Origin: Apostichopus japonicus
Lineage: Eukaryota > Echinodermata > Holothuroidea > Aspidochirotida > Stichopodidae
DNA: 64,000 bases
Direction of reading: 5' to 3'
Assembly (NCBI RefSeq): GCF_037975245.1
Contig: NC_092567.1
Coordinates: 9,616,714-9,680,713, forward strand
Positions 1 through 12,050 of the stretch are shown piece by piece. The notes below the pieces were generated by a model. It made no database searches. It saw nothing but the letters and a program-made list of their open reading frames with translations, and was not told the DNA's origin. The position numbers were made by a program, and so were the translations under genes. Position 1 is the first letter of the stretch, and every line of letters starts with the position of its first letter.

Positions 1-144
1 TAAATATTTGAGTGAAAGCAAAATAACACATACTTGTAAAGTTGTGATCCTCTGACTAAAAATGTTGCAACCAACCCCTGTGGCCCTAATTAGATGGACT
101 GCCAGAACTGCATATTGTCATAATCATAGCAGGTCCTGCATACT

Positions 145-812
145 AGTGTAGCGGTGCTTACTACCGTTGTAGCGGTGCATACTACCGTTGAAGCGGTGCT
201 TTCTACCGTTGTAGCAATGCGTACTACCGTTGTAGCGGTGCATACTACCGTTGTAACAATGCGTACTACCGTTGTTGCGGTGCATACTACCGTTGAAGCG
301 GTGCTTTCTACCGTTGTAGCGGTATGTACTACTGTTGCAGCGGTATGTACTACCGTTGTAGCGGTGCGTACTAACGTTGTAGTGGTGCGTACTACCGTTG
401 TAGCGATGCGTACGACCCATGTAGCGGTGCGTACTACCGTTGTTGCGGTGCATACTACCGTTGTAGAGGTGTGTACTACTGTTGTAGCAGTGCGTAATAC
501 TGTTGGAGCAATGCGTACTACTGTTGTAGCGGTGCATACTACTGTTGGAGCAATGCGTACTACTGTTTTAGCGGTGCATACTACTGTTGTAGCGGTGCGT
601 AATACCGTTGTAGCAATGGGTACTACCGTTGTAGAGGTGCGTACTACCATTGTAGCGGTGCGTACTACTGTTGTAACGGTGCTCACTACCGTTGTAGTGG
701 TGCGTACTACCGTTATTGCGGTGCGTACTACCATTGTAGCAGTGCGTACTACTGTTGTAACGGTGCTCACTTCCTTTGAAGCGGTGCGTACTACCGTTGT
801 AGCAATGCGTTT
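145..812. repeat. 21-bp minisatellite, about 31 units
   Basis: Units of the form GTAGCGGTGCGTACTACCGTT follow one another with point changes such as CATAC for CGTAC, GAAG for GTAG and AATG for GGTG. Because 21 is a multiple of three and the unit lacks stop codons in several frames, it gives long open frames on both strands (a seven-residue repeat such as TTVVAVR). These are best read as artefacts. The array probably lies in an intron of the filament gene, since that gene continues off the left edge. Confidence 0.93.
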
Positions 813-894
813 TTAAAGAATTATTGTAACCTACAAAATTGAGAAATATAGCACCATTGTGCATCTAGGCCTTCCTTAACTTCAAAAAAATCTC

Positions 895-945
895 AATGGG
901 GAGGGGGACACCCCCTCCCTTTAGAGCCCTCCCCAGGACGGGGAT
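895..945 (-). repeat. Isolated copy of the G-rich hairpin module
   Basis: The stretch reads GGGGAGGGGG, a three-base spacer, then the complementary C-rich arm, followed by a C-rich tail and CCAGGACGGGG. The same hairpin recurs near 12145, 13418, 13760, 24368, 34462 and 34798. Here it appears as a remnant of a short hAT-like element. No terminal inverted repeats were identified around it. Confidence 0.6.
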
Positions 946-1073
946 CACTATGTAAGTAACATATCAATGAATAATGGGCCAGTCTAGGTGAAAATGCCCA
1001 GGCTGGTTTTAAGACCCAGTCGGTCTCTGAAAGGTGGTACATACTTTGAAAGGTTATATAAAAGGATATACAA

Positions 1074-1104
1074 TTCAATCAATCGATCAATCAATCAATC
1101 AGAG
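1074..1104. repeat. (ATCA)n microsatellite
   Basis: A short run of CAAT/ATCA repeats including AATCAATCAATCAATC. It lies in the presumed intron downstream of the last visible exon of the filament gene. Confidence 0.8.
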
Positions 1105-1297
1105 AGAATAAGATGGAGGAAGTGTCAAGGAAAATTGGGTGTCTGTGTAAAGGCTGAATTTCACATCTTTCCCATTTATAAGCAAGTACAAGGTATTATG
1201 ATATGTGACATTACTATTGTAATCAAACATTGACCTACCCTGCTTTTAAGAGACTAGGTTAAATCTTCCTAATGGAAAGTGTCTTTTGTGGACTCAC

Positions 1298-1423
1298 CTT
1301 ACACTTAGTACTCGATAGCTCTTCAATCAATCTGTCAATTTCCCTCTCAAGACTTTTATTTTCATTCCCCAGCTTTTGAATATTCTCACTGTCTTTGCCC
1401 ATCTGGTGCTTTAATTCTTGAAG
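1298..1423 (-). CDS. Filament gene exon (coil 2)
   Basis: The acceptor is TTTTTCCAAAG|CTTCAA and the donor is GTAAG|GTGAGT. It encodes 42 codons, LQELKHQMGKDSENIQKL through LIEELSSTKCK, in phase 0 at both ends. It is the last exon of the gene visible. The next exon must lie to the left of the window, because no further in-phase coil is seen between 1 and 1297. Confidence 0.86.
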
Positions 1424-4400
1424 CTTTGGAAAAATTCAAACATATGAGAATGGACGCTTTCAACATTGATCTTCAAAGAAAGATATATAGATTAACATGT
1501 AGCTTAACCATATCCGTAACTATATCTGTAACTAAGATTACCTGTACCTTAATCCTTTTAACTATCCATGGGAAAAAAAACGGTTATAAGAATAGTCCAG
1601 AGGTTGTCATGTTAATGGTACAGTAAATAACCTTCTTTCTTTCAACCGTTTAACTAAGATAATATGATTACCAACTCTCATACCGTCCAAGATATAATCT
1701 GTAAAAGGACAGCTATCGATTTCAATAATGGTCACAAACACAAGTGTATACTTTCTTCATACTGTCTGTAAAGTGAATGCAAATTTAAGCTAAATGTTTA
1801 GCAACACTTTGTGCACAACAAACCTCTCATCTGTTATTCTTGCAGACTACATAGTGTTATCTATCTAATGAGACTCTGTATCTGCCAAGGAATGTTAAGT
1901 TATTGTGCTATATATTATCCTTTATTACTCTTACTTTTCTCTATACACCTAAGTTATCTCTTTCTGAGATTCATTTTACTATGCCCTTTCTTTGCAACAG
2001 TTCTTGGCCTCTCCTTAGCAACTGCATACAATTGAGTGGCAGTTAAATCCATATATTATTGCCATTTGATTACATATATTTACATTCTTATGGTAAGTGG
2101 ATTCTGTCTCATCTTTAAAGTTTTGTAGGTCTCTTTCTGCTGCTTGTCTCATATTTTCCAGCGCCTCGTGAAGGGTGTTGTCTGGTCGGGCTAATTCCCT
2201 GACTTTAGTCTCTAACTGAAGAATCCTGTTAGCATCATCATCAAGGCGTAGCTGCTGCTCCTTGGATTCCTGCAAGAAATGTAAATATGAATATCTGGAT
2301 GGTCAAATCATGAAGGAGTGAAATAAATGCAACCACTGTATATTACAGAACCCCAACATCAATATTACATTGGATATACAACCAACAAAGATACAGTATA
2401 CATCATTAAGAATAAGATGCTAGAATGCTTCAACAACTTTCGCTTGAGTTAATATTTAGCTTTAAAATAGAAAAGCTCAATTAATGAAAATGACAGTTTA
2501 TGCAATACTTAGGCATTTGAATTTAACTTGGTACAAAACCCATACAGTCAATAACGATGGTAAACTTTAAAAAAGCTGAAATACAATCATGAAAAAGTAG
2601 AAGAGATCCCTTGTTTCTCAATCCACACTAGATACAGACAAGTATTAATACTCTGCTAATGAAATGAAATGCTGATAATCTGGGCTCATAACACTACAAA
2701 TTAGATTGAAATAATATACATGTAGAGGAAGCAGAACCATACATGAGTGTCTTACCTTTCAAGATTCCTACATCCACCTCTTTATGATAATCAACATTAT
2801 GTGACCAAGACTTATAAAATTGTGTAAGGTCAGATTTATTGTTTTGATAGACAGACAGAAATCATAGAGCAGTTTAACATGAACTACGACAGAAACTCAA
2901 CCAGCGACTAAAATGTAGCTCCATAAATCAATAAATTTAGCAGGACTGCATAGACAAATACGTCTTTTGTTTACTAATTAAAGGGCAACTTAGAGGATAA
3001 ATTACACTTTACCTCTTGCTGTAACCGGCTGTCAAATTCCTGCTTTCTCTCCAAGGCTCTGTGCTTGTCCTCTGCCTGCTGCCTGCCAACTATTTCCCTG
3101 TCTAACCTATAGGAAACAGAGAAAATAATTGAATTCATCACTAACAGGGAATCCTCAGTAGAGATCATTGTATGCCAATGTTAGGTCCCAATGGAGGAAG
3201 ATTACATCCACTAGTAGATTAATGTTTCAAACAAAGAGGTTACAGGAAGATTTAACTCATTGGTGTTAACTTAACATTCCAATAAAACTACAATAATGAA
3301 AACCCTCATTTTCAGTAATTATACTGAACTGTGAACAACCATATTTCCAAGTGTTGAATAGGTCAAAGACACAATCCTTTAAAACAAGTCTTTTCATTTT
3401 GATATGGAAGGCAGTTGTTTGACAAAGCTAAACAGCAATATATATACATGTGAGAAAAGCCACAAAAGCTGTTTCATACAATTCAGGACACATGGTTATC
3501 CAACCTTTGGGTTTGGCTATTTTTAATATTTTTGTTGTTGATTGATTGATATGAAGATAAAATGGTGAGTCTACTTTACTTATAACAGATCAGACAAATC
3601 ACTTAACGAGTGAGTTCACATAGCCAATAAATAAAATCCAAGCTATACCACAGTGACATACACAAGATCAAAAATTTAGCAGGTATTGGCTGATGTGTCT
3701 GCAGTGTTTAGTGTAAACCAAATGTATCCTAGGCACTCCTAAGTTTCCAGAGCTTGCAAACATGGATAAAGAAATAACCTCAGATATTCTTATTTTCTCC
3801 ACAAATAGCAAGCAAATCGGTAATTTATCCCCAAAGATAATCATTTAGATATTCATATCCAAACTTGAGCTTGTGCACAATGCACTTTTCAAATTTAACA
3901 GGAAAATGGCCACATAGTAGGCAGAGCTTGCCTTGGAGAACATGTTACTACTAAACAGCATTCGATTTAGTGCCTTTCTTTGCATAGCAAAAAATGCTAT
4001 ACATAATTGGTTTTGCATAGCAATTGACCAAATTTGTTACACACGTACCCACGTAGCTAGTTGTCCAGAGATCTGGTCCGAATAAAATGCAAATATGAAT
4101 GAATCATATTGCAGCTTGCAGTTTGTGTTCTTGTCAAAATATTTGCAAAGAATATTGCCTGCAGATCCTCACTTCACGTGAACTTTTTGTTCACTCATTT
4201 GCAATTACTGAACAATGTGGCAAATATACTGCATCACATTTTTACGATATACATTTTGGGATGCGATACCAGCTAAATCAAACACTGCTATACTACTGTA
4301 AATATCTGTGAGTTTGATATTATAAGATACTTTGATAAGAAAGAGAAGTAACCACATCTATAAGTTACCAAGCATGGATACACTCACCTAGTATAATTAG

Positions 4401-7400
4401 TTTAGTGTATGTTTCATGTTGAGAATGTTTATCAGTCCGCTTATTGGAAATTAAGAAACATTGGTCTAATGAGGAAGTACCTTCATGTATTTGTTACTTC
4501 AAAATTGGATTGCTTGAATCTCTTTTATTTGGACTTTCTGAGTTCCAAATTCAGAAACTTCAAAAGATTAAAAACACTGCAGCACAAATGGTCACTGAAG
4601 AATATGTGAGGACACGCAGGTAATAAATAGGCAGGAGAGAGTGCTAATTTCTACCACCGCTTGTTCCGGTGGCTGAGGGGTATATTACTTCTTCTCCCAC
4701 ATAGCATGTTCAAGATTATTTTAAATGACTACATAAACAACAAAAAGGACGGTACAGCACCTTCAGGTGGTTTCCTCAATTACATCTTAAAAACAGCATC
4801 TTCGGCAATAAACTCTACATTTGAAACAGAGCATTAAAATGTCTCGTGTACGTATAAATTTTAATGTATCAAGGTACAGCGACGAACGCCAAAAGGGACA
4901 AATGAACAACCAACACATGGCTACCTGTGCGATGCACTACACATATCACCCCACTTCTAAAGGATCTTCACTGGCTCCCTATTGACTTTCCAGTAAAGTT
5001 TTAAATACTCCTACTTGCATTTCATGCTCATGATTTACAACAGCCTGTGTATTGCCCTAACCTTCTATCATCTTACCTTCCTGTATGCACATTACGTTGG
5101 ACAAGCAAATCATACCTCTGTGTACCTAAACCTCGTGTAGAGGCTTATGGATTCAGAGGTTTGACTTACTCTGCCGCAAGTCTTTGGAATCAGTTACCAG
5201 ACAATCTTCCAACTTGTTCTCATGTATCTACTTTTAAGAGTTACTGAAAACTCATTATTTCTGTTGTGCATTTCAGTGTTGATGCTTTTCACTTTGTGAA
5301 GTGCCAAGGGCAGTTACTCGTTTCCTAGATGGGCACTGTATAAATCTACATTATTATTATTATTATAATAACATTTTTAATATCTTAAAGTATTTGCACT
5401 GACTTTCTCTGCATGTCCTCATTTTGCCGAGTGAGTGCACTAACATCATCCTCTAGATCGTGTGCTCTCTTCATAAGTTCCCCACACTTTGATTTCAGTT
5501 GCTGACAGTCCATGTCCTTCTGAGCAGATAGTTTGTGTGCATCATCAACCTCCGATTGTAAAGCTCTGTTTCGCTGGGTCTCTACTGCTAATCTAAACCA
5601 AGAAAGGTGATATCAATTTGATTCTTTCAGGTGAGAAATTAAATCAAATTCTGCAATGACAAAACTGAGCCAACTACAACTTCTTAACCTAAAACGAAAA
5701 CATTTAGTGGTTCCGATGCCCAAACATATTCATACTGTGGTAAGCCATACATGTTAATATTCATGAACTTTTGCACACCAATATGAAGACAATTATCTGT
5801 TGACTAATGGAGCAATTTTAAAACAGAAAGGTATCAGGAATCAGTTATCATGTTGACAAAGTCTATTTAGTGATATCGCATAAAAAAAAAAGACATGATT
5901 GAATATTAATGAGGTCAAATTTTATGATCTCATAAGCATGTATCTATATACTTACAACGTATTATCCAAGTTCATGTATACATTTAAATAGACATACTAT
6001 TTCTGAGGTATCTTATTAAGAATTTTATGTTCACTGTTCAATATTCATGACATGCACAAAAAAAAACATGATTGATTGTATGAATGTAGTGTGACAAACC
6101 TAATAAGCCAATAATGAAAACCTTGGAACATTTGGTTCTTGTCTTGTATTTGAAAGCCAATTTTTGCAATTAGATGAATATTGTTGACATAAAGTTGGAG
6201 ACGTTATGAAATGTGCTTCTTATGTACCAACATCACTATACCAGTATGAACCAAATTGTACGTTAATCCCCGCCAATTTATTAATATTAATGGCATTAAC
6301 CAAAAGAATCTCCATCCCTTGTCCACTAATCTCCTTACATCTATCTCTTTGTGTTCACCATGCTCATTAACTTGTATGTATTTTGTGCGTGTTTTGTCCC
6401 TCCTGTTACTGTTACTTGTCATTTATCCTCTGAAGAAGATCCTGCTAGGATCGAAACGTTAGGCCAACTTACTTTTACACAAGAAATAAACTAAATCAGA
6501 TATACAGTTGCAGAGATATTGACATTTAAAACTTTTATGGTTAGTCCTACCCACTCATCAATATTCATGAGATGGGAACCAAACAAAAGGGCACTTCTAC
6601 TCATTGTAGGGCATCTGCCTATCAAGTATAACATGATTTAACTTGTGTTTGTTGGGACATGGTGTTTACAAGAAGTTTTTGATGATTTCCCATTAAGCCC
6701 TCCATGAATATTAATGACGTAACATTGTTGTTGCAAAGAACATGTAGGCCTACATGAACTAAATTGGACATACGGTTGAAAGAGATATTGACATTTTAGG
6801 ATTTTTATGTAAAGCCTGACCCATTAATTAATATTCATGACATGGGGACCAAACACAATAGGGCACATCTACACATCATGGGGCAACTTCCTATCAAGTA
6901 TGACATTGATTCAACTTGTAGTTGTTGAGATATCGTGTTTACAAGCTAGCCATGACATATACACACATACACGCCAGCACGATTGCAAAGGTTACTGAGC
7001 CTTCCGCATTGTAACCAAACTGATAGTCCACTTTAAGACAATTTCCTTTGACTGATGAATGATCAAGCATATTCTAAGATTTGTAGTGAAATTTGCAGGT
7101 GTCAGTTTTTAGATAACATCATTTGACACTGACATGTTTCATACAAGGTGAGTTGTCATAGATACCAAATGACAAAGTTGTTTTGTTTTTCTTCAAAATT
7201 TACATTTTCTAGTTCAAAACTGGGATGTGTCTCATTATGAATGCACTAGTCAGTGGGATGAATATTGTTCACTTTAGCACCCAAGGTTAAACATCAAAGT
7301 GAAAAACAAAGCTAAACAAAAGTTTTGGTAGTGTTCAACAATGATATCAAACCTGTTTGCTTAAAAAGTACAAACTGCAAAGTCTATTTCTACTATCAAC

Positions 7401-8402
7401 ATTCAATATTCTGATGTATCTATCTCCCAACATCGCACTGTAATAGTTGCCAGAAAAAACTGTCTGCTTGGTCCAGTTTGCTACATGTATGTAATTTTGA
7501 TATTACATAATTTGCATAGATTGGTCATTCTCACCTGTCTTGAAAGTCATTTGCTAATTGGTTGTTTCTGTGTGCTTGAGTTTCAGCTTGAGTTCTTGCA
7601 GCACGCTCATCCTGAAGTTGTCCTCGTGTGTTTGTAAGCTCCTTTTCATAAATGGACTTTACTTTATTCCCTTCATCCTCCAGTAACCGAATGGAATTCA
7701 ACAATGCAGAAGAGTCAACCTGTGGAGAAATGTAATTAGTTTATCAACAGAAGTCTGCAGTTAAATCTGGTTAACATTATAAGTGTCTTGTAAATATGTT
7801 TTGTTTCAGTAATTAAATTGCATTATTGCACTCAATTACAAAACAAGTGGATGAAGCACAAAGTGCTTACCATACTATACGACCAGTAACGTTAACAATA
7901 TTGTGTTAATATACTCAGTAGTTTCTCCTATTACTCTCCCTTCAAACATCAGTTCTTAAATTAGTCTTTTGCTTTGTCACATTTCACACTGTACAATGAT
8001 AGTATTAATGTAATAATATTAACATTTCTGAAAAGGTTAAGTTATTCCTCTCAAATTTGCTTCCAGACGACAAGGATGGTCATATTAACTAGTAAGATTC
8101 TTCAGTGATAATTAAGTTCAAGGTATGGTTTCAAGTACTTGTTTCTTTCAGCTAACATGCTTAACACCTGCTTCTGTGTATCTCACGTAAGACATTAAGA
8201 CAGTTAACATTTATCAGTTGATAGCGATGCTTAAACATGAGTAATACTTTCCACCAATCAGTAATTACTGTACCTGATTGGAGTCTTCTCTAAGCTTTTT
8301 CACTTTTCCGATGTAGTTCTGCATGCGATTTGTCAGGCTTTGCAAATCTGCCTTCTCTTGATCCCTGGAAGAAGGCACCGACATTGGATAATATCCACTC
8401 AT
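1298..8402 (-). CDS. Intermediate filament protein with lamin-type rod, N-terminal 303 codons (partial, six exons)
   Basis: Exons on the minus strand, in order: 8402-8274, 7719-7535, 5592-5404, 3106-3013, 2269-2084 and 1423-1298. All introns are GT/AG, and phases join without a shift (0, 2, 2, 0, 0). The start MSGYYPMSVP gives a very short head. Coil 1A then follows (residues about 14-48, with EKADLQSLTNRMQNYIGKV like the family LNDRLAxYIxKV motif), then a linker and a long coil 1B. Coil 2 is recognisable from about HEALENMRQAAERDL and TYHKNLQELK. Between YEKEL and HEAL there are about 174 residues. This matches the lamin-length coil 1B, which has six heptads more than chordate cytoplasmic filaments. 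Such proteins form coiled-coil dimers that build the nuclear lamina or, in some invertebrates, cytoplasmic filaments. The rod end, NLS, lamin tail domain and CaaX box that would decide between these lie outside the window. The frame remains open at the last donor (AAG|GTGAGT). Confidence 0.88.
2084..2269 (-). CDS. Filament gene exon (end of coil 1B and start of coil 2)
   Basis: The acceptor is TTTCTTGCAG|GAATCC and the donor is AAGAAT|GTAAAT. It encodes 62 codons, ESKEQQLRLDDDANRILQ through ETESTYHKN. A proline in ARPDNTL marks the linker between coil 1B and coil 2. Confidence 0.87.
3013..3106 (-). CDS. Filament gene exon (coil 1B)
   Basis: The acceptor is TTTCCTATAG|GTTAGA and the donor is GCAAGAG|GTAAAG. 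After the split lysine it encodes 31 residues, LDREIVGRQQAEDKHRAL through EFDSRLQQE. The EFDSRL segment resembles the EFESRL segment near the end of lamin coil 1B. Confidence 0.86.
4409..5375 (+). pseudogene. CR1/L2-type LINE 3' end, reverse transcriptase relic
   Basis: Translated fragments in shifting frames match the C-terminal part of CR1/L2-clade reverse transcriptases. These include VYQSAYWKLRNIGLMRKYL with FVTSKLDCLN, then HITPLLKDLHWLPI, then AYGFRGLTYSAASLWNQLP with STFKSY. Several stops and frameshifts break it. It ends in TGGGCACTGTATAAATC followed by a TTA/ATT run, the usual tail of this clade. It is inserted in an intron of the filament gene, on the opposite strand. It is probably long dead. 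Confidence 0.82.
5376..6420. other. Intronic DNA beside the coil 1B exon, with diverged repeat monomers
   Basis: Apart from the exon at 5404-5592 no coding signal is seen. Motifs such as TAATATTCATGA and GAGATATTGACATTT recur around 5750, 5915, 6040, 6550 and 6830. This marks scattered copies of the dispersed family described at 6495. Confidence 0.4.
5404..5592 (-). CDS. Filament gene exon (coil 1B)
   Basis: The acceptor is TTGGTTTAG|ATTAGC. The donor AGAAA|GTCAGT is a weaker match to consensus, but it is the only one that keeps phase with the next exon. It encodes LAVETQRNRALQSEVDDA through LTRQNEDMQR, with regular heptads and no proline. Confidence 0.85.
6426..6464 (+). ncRNA. Hammerhead-ribozyme-like motif
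   Basis: CTGAAGA (6430-6436) is followed by one A, a five-pair stem (GATCC/GGATC with loop TGCTA), GAAAC (6453-6457) and GTT. This has the order of a hammerhead core (CUGANGA, stem II, GAAA, then NUH). A possible three-pair stem I joins CCT at 6427 and AGG at 6461. Hammerheads are known from terminal repeats of Penelope-like elements. The extra A before stem II and the short stem I make activity uncertain. A near-identical copy is at 40440. Confidence 0.45.
6495..7010. repeat. Two tandem copies of a dispersed monomer of about 275 bp
   Basis: Both copies run from AGAGATATTGACATTT through TCAATATTCATGA and GGGCAC...CTATCAAGTAT to a GTGTTTACAAG motif. The second ends in an ACACACATACACGCC stretch with GCAAAGGTTAC. 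The same ending occurs at 46140-46230 and, diverged, at 55447-55520, so this is one dispersed family. It is non-coding. Confidence 0.65.
7535..7719 (-). CDS. Filament gene exon (end of coil 1A, linker, start of coil 1B)
   Basis: The acceptor is CCACAG|GTTGAC and the donor is GACAG|GTGAGA. It gives 61 codons plus two bases, beginning VDSSALLNSIRLLEDEG and ending in LANDFQD. Heptad spacing of hydrophobic residues is clear, and the YEKEL segment corresponds to the start of coil 1B in lamins. Confidence 0.87.
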
Positions 8403-8430
8403 TGTGAAGACTGTTGAAAAGTCTGTTATA
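8274..8430 (-). CDS. Filament gene exon with start codon (head and coil 1A)
   Basis: The acceptor TAATATACAG precedes 8430. There are 28 bases of 5' UTR, the ATG is at 8402-8400, and 43 codons follow before the donor CAG|GTACAG. The ATG is the first in the exon and sits directly before the coil 1A motif, so the start is well supported. The head has no Ser/Thr-Pro site of the kind CDK1 phosphorylates in vertebrate lamins. Confidence 0.87.
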
Positions 8431-8685
8431 CTGTATATTAGAAAAACAATACATATTAGTTAGCTTGAAATGACATCTTGATATTGTCTGAAAATTGTCA
8501 GGTACATGACCTATTCACTTTAAAGTAAATACACCCTTTAAGTCCTAGATGGGTGACACTATCTAAAAGGCCACATTAACATATTTGAAAGAAAAGTTCT
8601 TGCAATACTTACTCATTATCCTTAGTTCAGTTTGTTGGTTAAATCTTTCTTTCATCATGCCTAGTATAATGTAAAACTATCTTCA

Positions 8686-8930
8686 TCTAGGTGAAAATGT
8701 AAAAAGTTCCTGAAATTTTCCAGAAATTTGTAAATTGTATTTGCATACGTAGCAGTATTGTTACAAGGATTTTAAAAGTTGCATCAGCATGAGTCAATGT
8801 CTTCAAACTTGTTTGCGTCTGCTCAGAAAAACTTGTGTCCCTCCAGTCCTCCATGAAGTCCCTTACATACAGTAGCATCTGTGAAAAGTGTTGTTTGTCA
8901 ACACCTAATACCATAATATTTATGCCCTAG
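8686..8930 (-). repeat. Dispersed repeat fragment
   Basis: The stretch with CTTCAAACTTGTTTGCGTC and CCTCCAGTCCTCCATGAA recurs in diverged form at 56270-56345. The 75-codon open frame here is not supported as a gene. Confidence 0.4.
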
Positions 8931-9453
8931 GTACATGTACTGGCAGCTATTAACCAACAACTGTACACCTAGTTGGTTACAATCCGACTTAACATTGCAG
9001 AGCTATTACAACGTAAAGATTTTTGTTTGATCCCATAACCTCATTAATATTCATAAAGTCCACACCAAAAACGATAGGGCACACTTTCTCACTTTAAAAC
9101 ATTTACATAGCAAGTGTGACAAATATCCTATCACTACATTGTTGAGTCATCATAGGGCCTGTTTGCAAGTTTACTGGTATATCAGGAATGAGAATGTAAC
9201 TTGTTGTTGATCATTATGAATCCATGCATTCATTAGTAGATTAGTACATCATAATAGTGAATACTAGGTTCCTATACTCTAAAGGTACACACTTACATCA
9301 AACATAGCCAAATTCTGGAATAGGACCTAATATTATAAAAGGTTACAGTTGGCCAGTTTTGACCACATTTGGAGATGCTAACATCATTTGAAAATGGCAA
9401 AGTAGTGATTCAAGTGGTGTTATTCTTTGATGAAGACTGTGTAGTAGCATGGT

Positions 9454-9932
9454 CACTTCGAAGTTCGGACACCTAAGCCTTAAAACACCCCAAAACTAAA
9501 TCTTCTGGTATAAATCGCATGAAAATATACTTCATATGGTGGGAGAAATTTGTTTTAGTACGATACATGGTCAAACTTTCTTTCTTGCAAACTGTTTTCA
9601 CGTTGTATTCCAAGAAGATTCTTCGTGATTGTGGAACTGGTATTTCTTTGCTAGAGTATTGCGAAGTTCAGACACCCAACCTACAGTGTGGCGCTGTTGA
9701 TAAAATTGGTGGTGAAGTTGCTCTTTCAGTAATTATAACAGACTTCATAGATCTCCGTCATTTTATTGACAAATATGTAAGTACTTTCTTGCACCCGGGT
9801 CATTTTGGAGAGAAAATAACTGTAGCTTCGTACTTTTTGGTGAAATTTGGCTCTTCCTGTAGGTTTTCATGGTGAAATCGTGTATTTCTTAGGGTGTCCG
9901 AACTTCGGAGTGTTCCGAACTTCGCAATACTG
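9454..9932. mobile_element. Short inverted-repeat element (possible MITE)
   Basis: CACTTCGAAGTTCGGACACC near 9454 is matched in reverse by GGTGTCCGAACTTCGGAGTG ending at 9912. A second copy of the motif lies at 9913-9930 and an internal one near 9660. No clear target duplication was found. The 118-codon open frame inside shows no recognisable domain. Confidence 0.45.
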
Positions 9933-10352
9933 ACTATATATGTAAGCCTATGTATCTTATTGACATTGAAAACTTCGTGCGGCGTTTTATAACTATGCTA
10001 CAGATTAAGCCTAAAGTTACAGCGTCTGTAGCTATAGGCCCTAACCGTACTGCTGCAACTTCCAAGTTAGGCTAGGCCTACGTTTCAAGGCTAGGGGCGC
10101 TAGGCACACCAATTGAGCCATACAAAGCGTCGCAACTCGTATTGACCCGCCGATGGATGCATTTGTCTAGACCTAGGCCAGCTTACCAAACGCCGTGATA
10201 AACGAGGGGAAATGCATTAAAACGTGCATTATCGGTACAGCCGGAGCACATGTAGCTTACAACTTACCCTGCCTTAGTTATTTTACTAAACTGCTTACTG
10301 CACTTACTTGTAACGACGAAGGAGATACTTCAGGACCCCAATATAACGTTAC

Positions 10353-10480
10353 CTAGTGTAAAAGGCTTGGTGCCGGTGGTAAAAACTTGATCATCGTTTG
10401 TACGTATCCATAGCAAACTGTCAAAGGTCATTCTATAATCCGATGCCGCAGTTGTATGGGCGGCCATATGTGTCACAATC
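10353..10480 (-). other. Possible first (non-coding) exon and promoter region of the filament gene
   Basis: The coding start exon opens with an acceptor, so an upstream 5' UTR exon must exist. On the minus strand a good donor TACACTAG|GTAACG lies at 10353. The surrounding 10.0-10.56 kb is richer in CpG than its neighbours. The exon 5' end is not defined by the sequence, and no TATA box is evident. Confidence 0.25.
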
Positions 10481-10559
10481 CGCGCAACACAAAAGTTAAA
10501 AGAAGTTGGAAATTAACTAAGCCATAAGCACTGCGCAGGAACGTTTCCGGTGCCATCTT

Positions 10560-12050
10560 TATCTAGCCTTACTTGTAAACAACATAATTTTTGGGCTTAA
10601 GTTCCCGGGAACACTTCCTACAAAGCTTTAAGATCTGCAAATGATTGAAAACTTTGAGAAACTTGAGAAAACATGCGAATAGACCACCACTTCAAAATTA
10701 TCAATGAGTGAAATCTTCAACACAGTTTTACCCATTAAAAAAACATTGACTATTGACCTCGTAGATCACAGAAATACACAGGTTAGGGAACTATCAGAAT
10801 AAAAAAGTCCTTACCATTATAAGTTGACATTTTAGCGGAAAAGGTTCCTATAAATTACTTACTAAGTTGTGTCATCTCGACAATTCAACCGCTTTCTGAA
10901 AAGTGATTATATGACGACCTATCACATCTTGTCATTTCAACAAATTTCGGAACAATGGTAAATTGTTGACCTCTTTGCAAGAGTACAATTTGATTATGTT
11001 TTGAAAACTAGTTGAAATGACAACATATTAACGGCACATCTCGTCATTCGAACAATTTTCGGCGTAATGATTGACTTCTTCCTTACCCAGCAAGCAAGTC
11101 ACCGGCAGAAGGGCGGATATCGACATTAGCGAGCCACCATCTTACCACCGTCAGCGGTTATAAGATGGCACGTTGCCGTATAGCGGCTTGCTACCAATGG
11201 TTCGCCGGCGGTTAGTAGGCTTCATGCCACCGTCGGCATCAGGCTTACTGTTTGGCCTTTCCCGATAATAACGGAGGTTACACTCGTTAATACTCTCATT
11301 CATTAGAAAGGCAACTGATGACTTATATTGCAGACAATACACCCTTTCACTTTTCCACTGTTCCACCTTCATAAACGACCCCCCCCCCCCCTCTCTCTCT
11401 CTCTCACACCTTCGCAACAGGATCACAGGCATTGGGCCAGATATTTTCTATCCACTTAGCAGACTGTAACAATATAGATAGCACACTCGTGAAATACCCT
11501 TGATATCATCACTTATTATTGCACAACTGCTAGATAACAAAATCGAAACTTCAAAACGGAAGTTTTCAAAAAGGAAGTCCGATAATATTAATAACAAGTT
11601 ATGAATGATTTACTGATATATTTTAAAACTTCCCTTGTCCCCCCCCCCCTCCACTGCTCTATCTCTATATGTTTTAATATACTGTCACGCACGCTAAATT
11701 TGCGTCTTTGTCTGACAGTGTATTTCCTCTAAGGTGGTGCTCAACATATTCTCGCAAAGTTCAGGTAAAAATCATTAAGGGCGGCAGATGAGGGATCAAT
11801 CTGGGTGAATATAAATAAATAGGGGTTGCGTGTGGGACATGTGCCTTTGAATTAAAGACAAATACGAAGTTACCTCAAAATCTGGGGGGAAAATCCCCTA
11901 AGAATCCCCCCCCCCCCAAAAAAAAAGGTTTAAAATTATGTGTAAATATAGTCGCTCATGATTGGTCGGAATAGTTAAGTCATCACCATAGAAACCTTCA
12001 CTTCTAGGTTACCAAAATGTCTGCATCCATTCATTGCAACGAAGATATAC
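10560..12050. other. Intergenic DNA upstream of the filament gene
   Basis: No recognisable gene. It contains a poly-C tract running into (CT)n at about 11380-11405, a second poly-C at about 11640, and a locally GC-rich stretch at 11090-11260 with short inverted repeats. No open frame here has a recognisable domain. Confidence 0.5.

Noticed and set aside
145-864. Long open frames on both strands (up to 226 codons)
   Set aside because: They arise from a 21-bp repeat without stop codons. The peptides are seven-residue repeats in every frame, with no start context or domain.
2015-2275. Rho-kinase/citron or myosin-type coiled coil
   Set aside because: After joining the exons the coil 1A motif, linker proline and coil 2 order fit an intermediate filament rod instead.
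9519-9875. 118-codon frame
   Set aside because: It lies inside an inverted-repeat element and shows no known motif.
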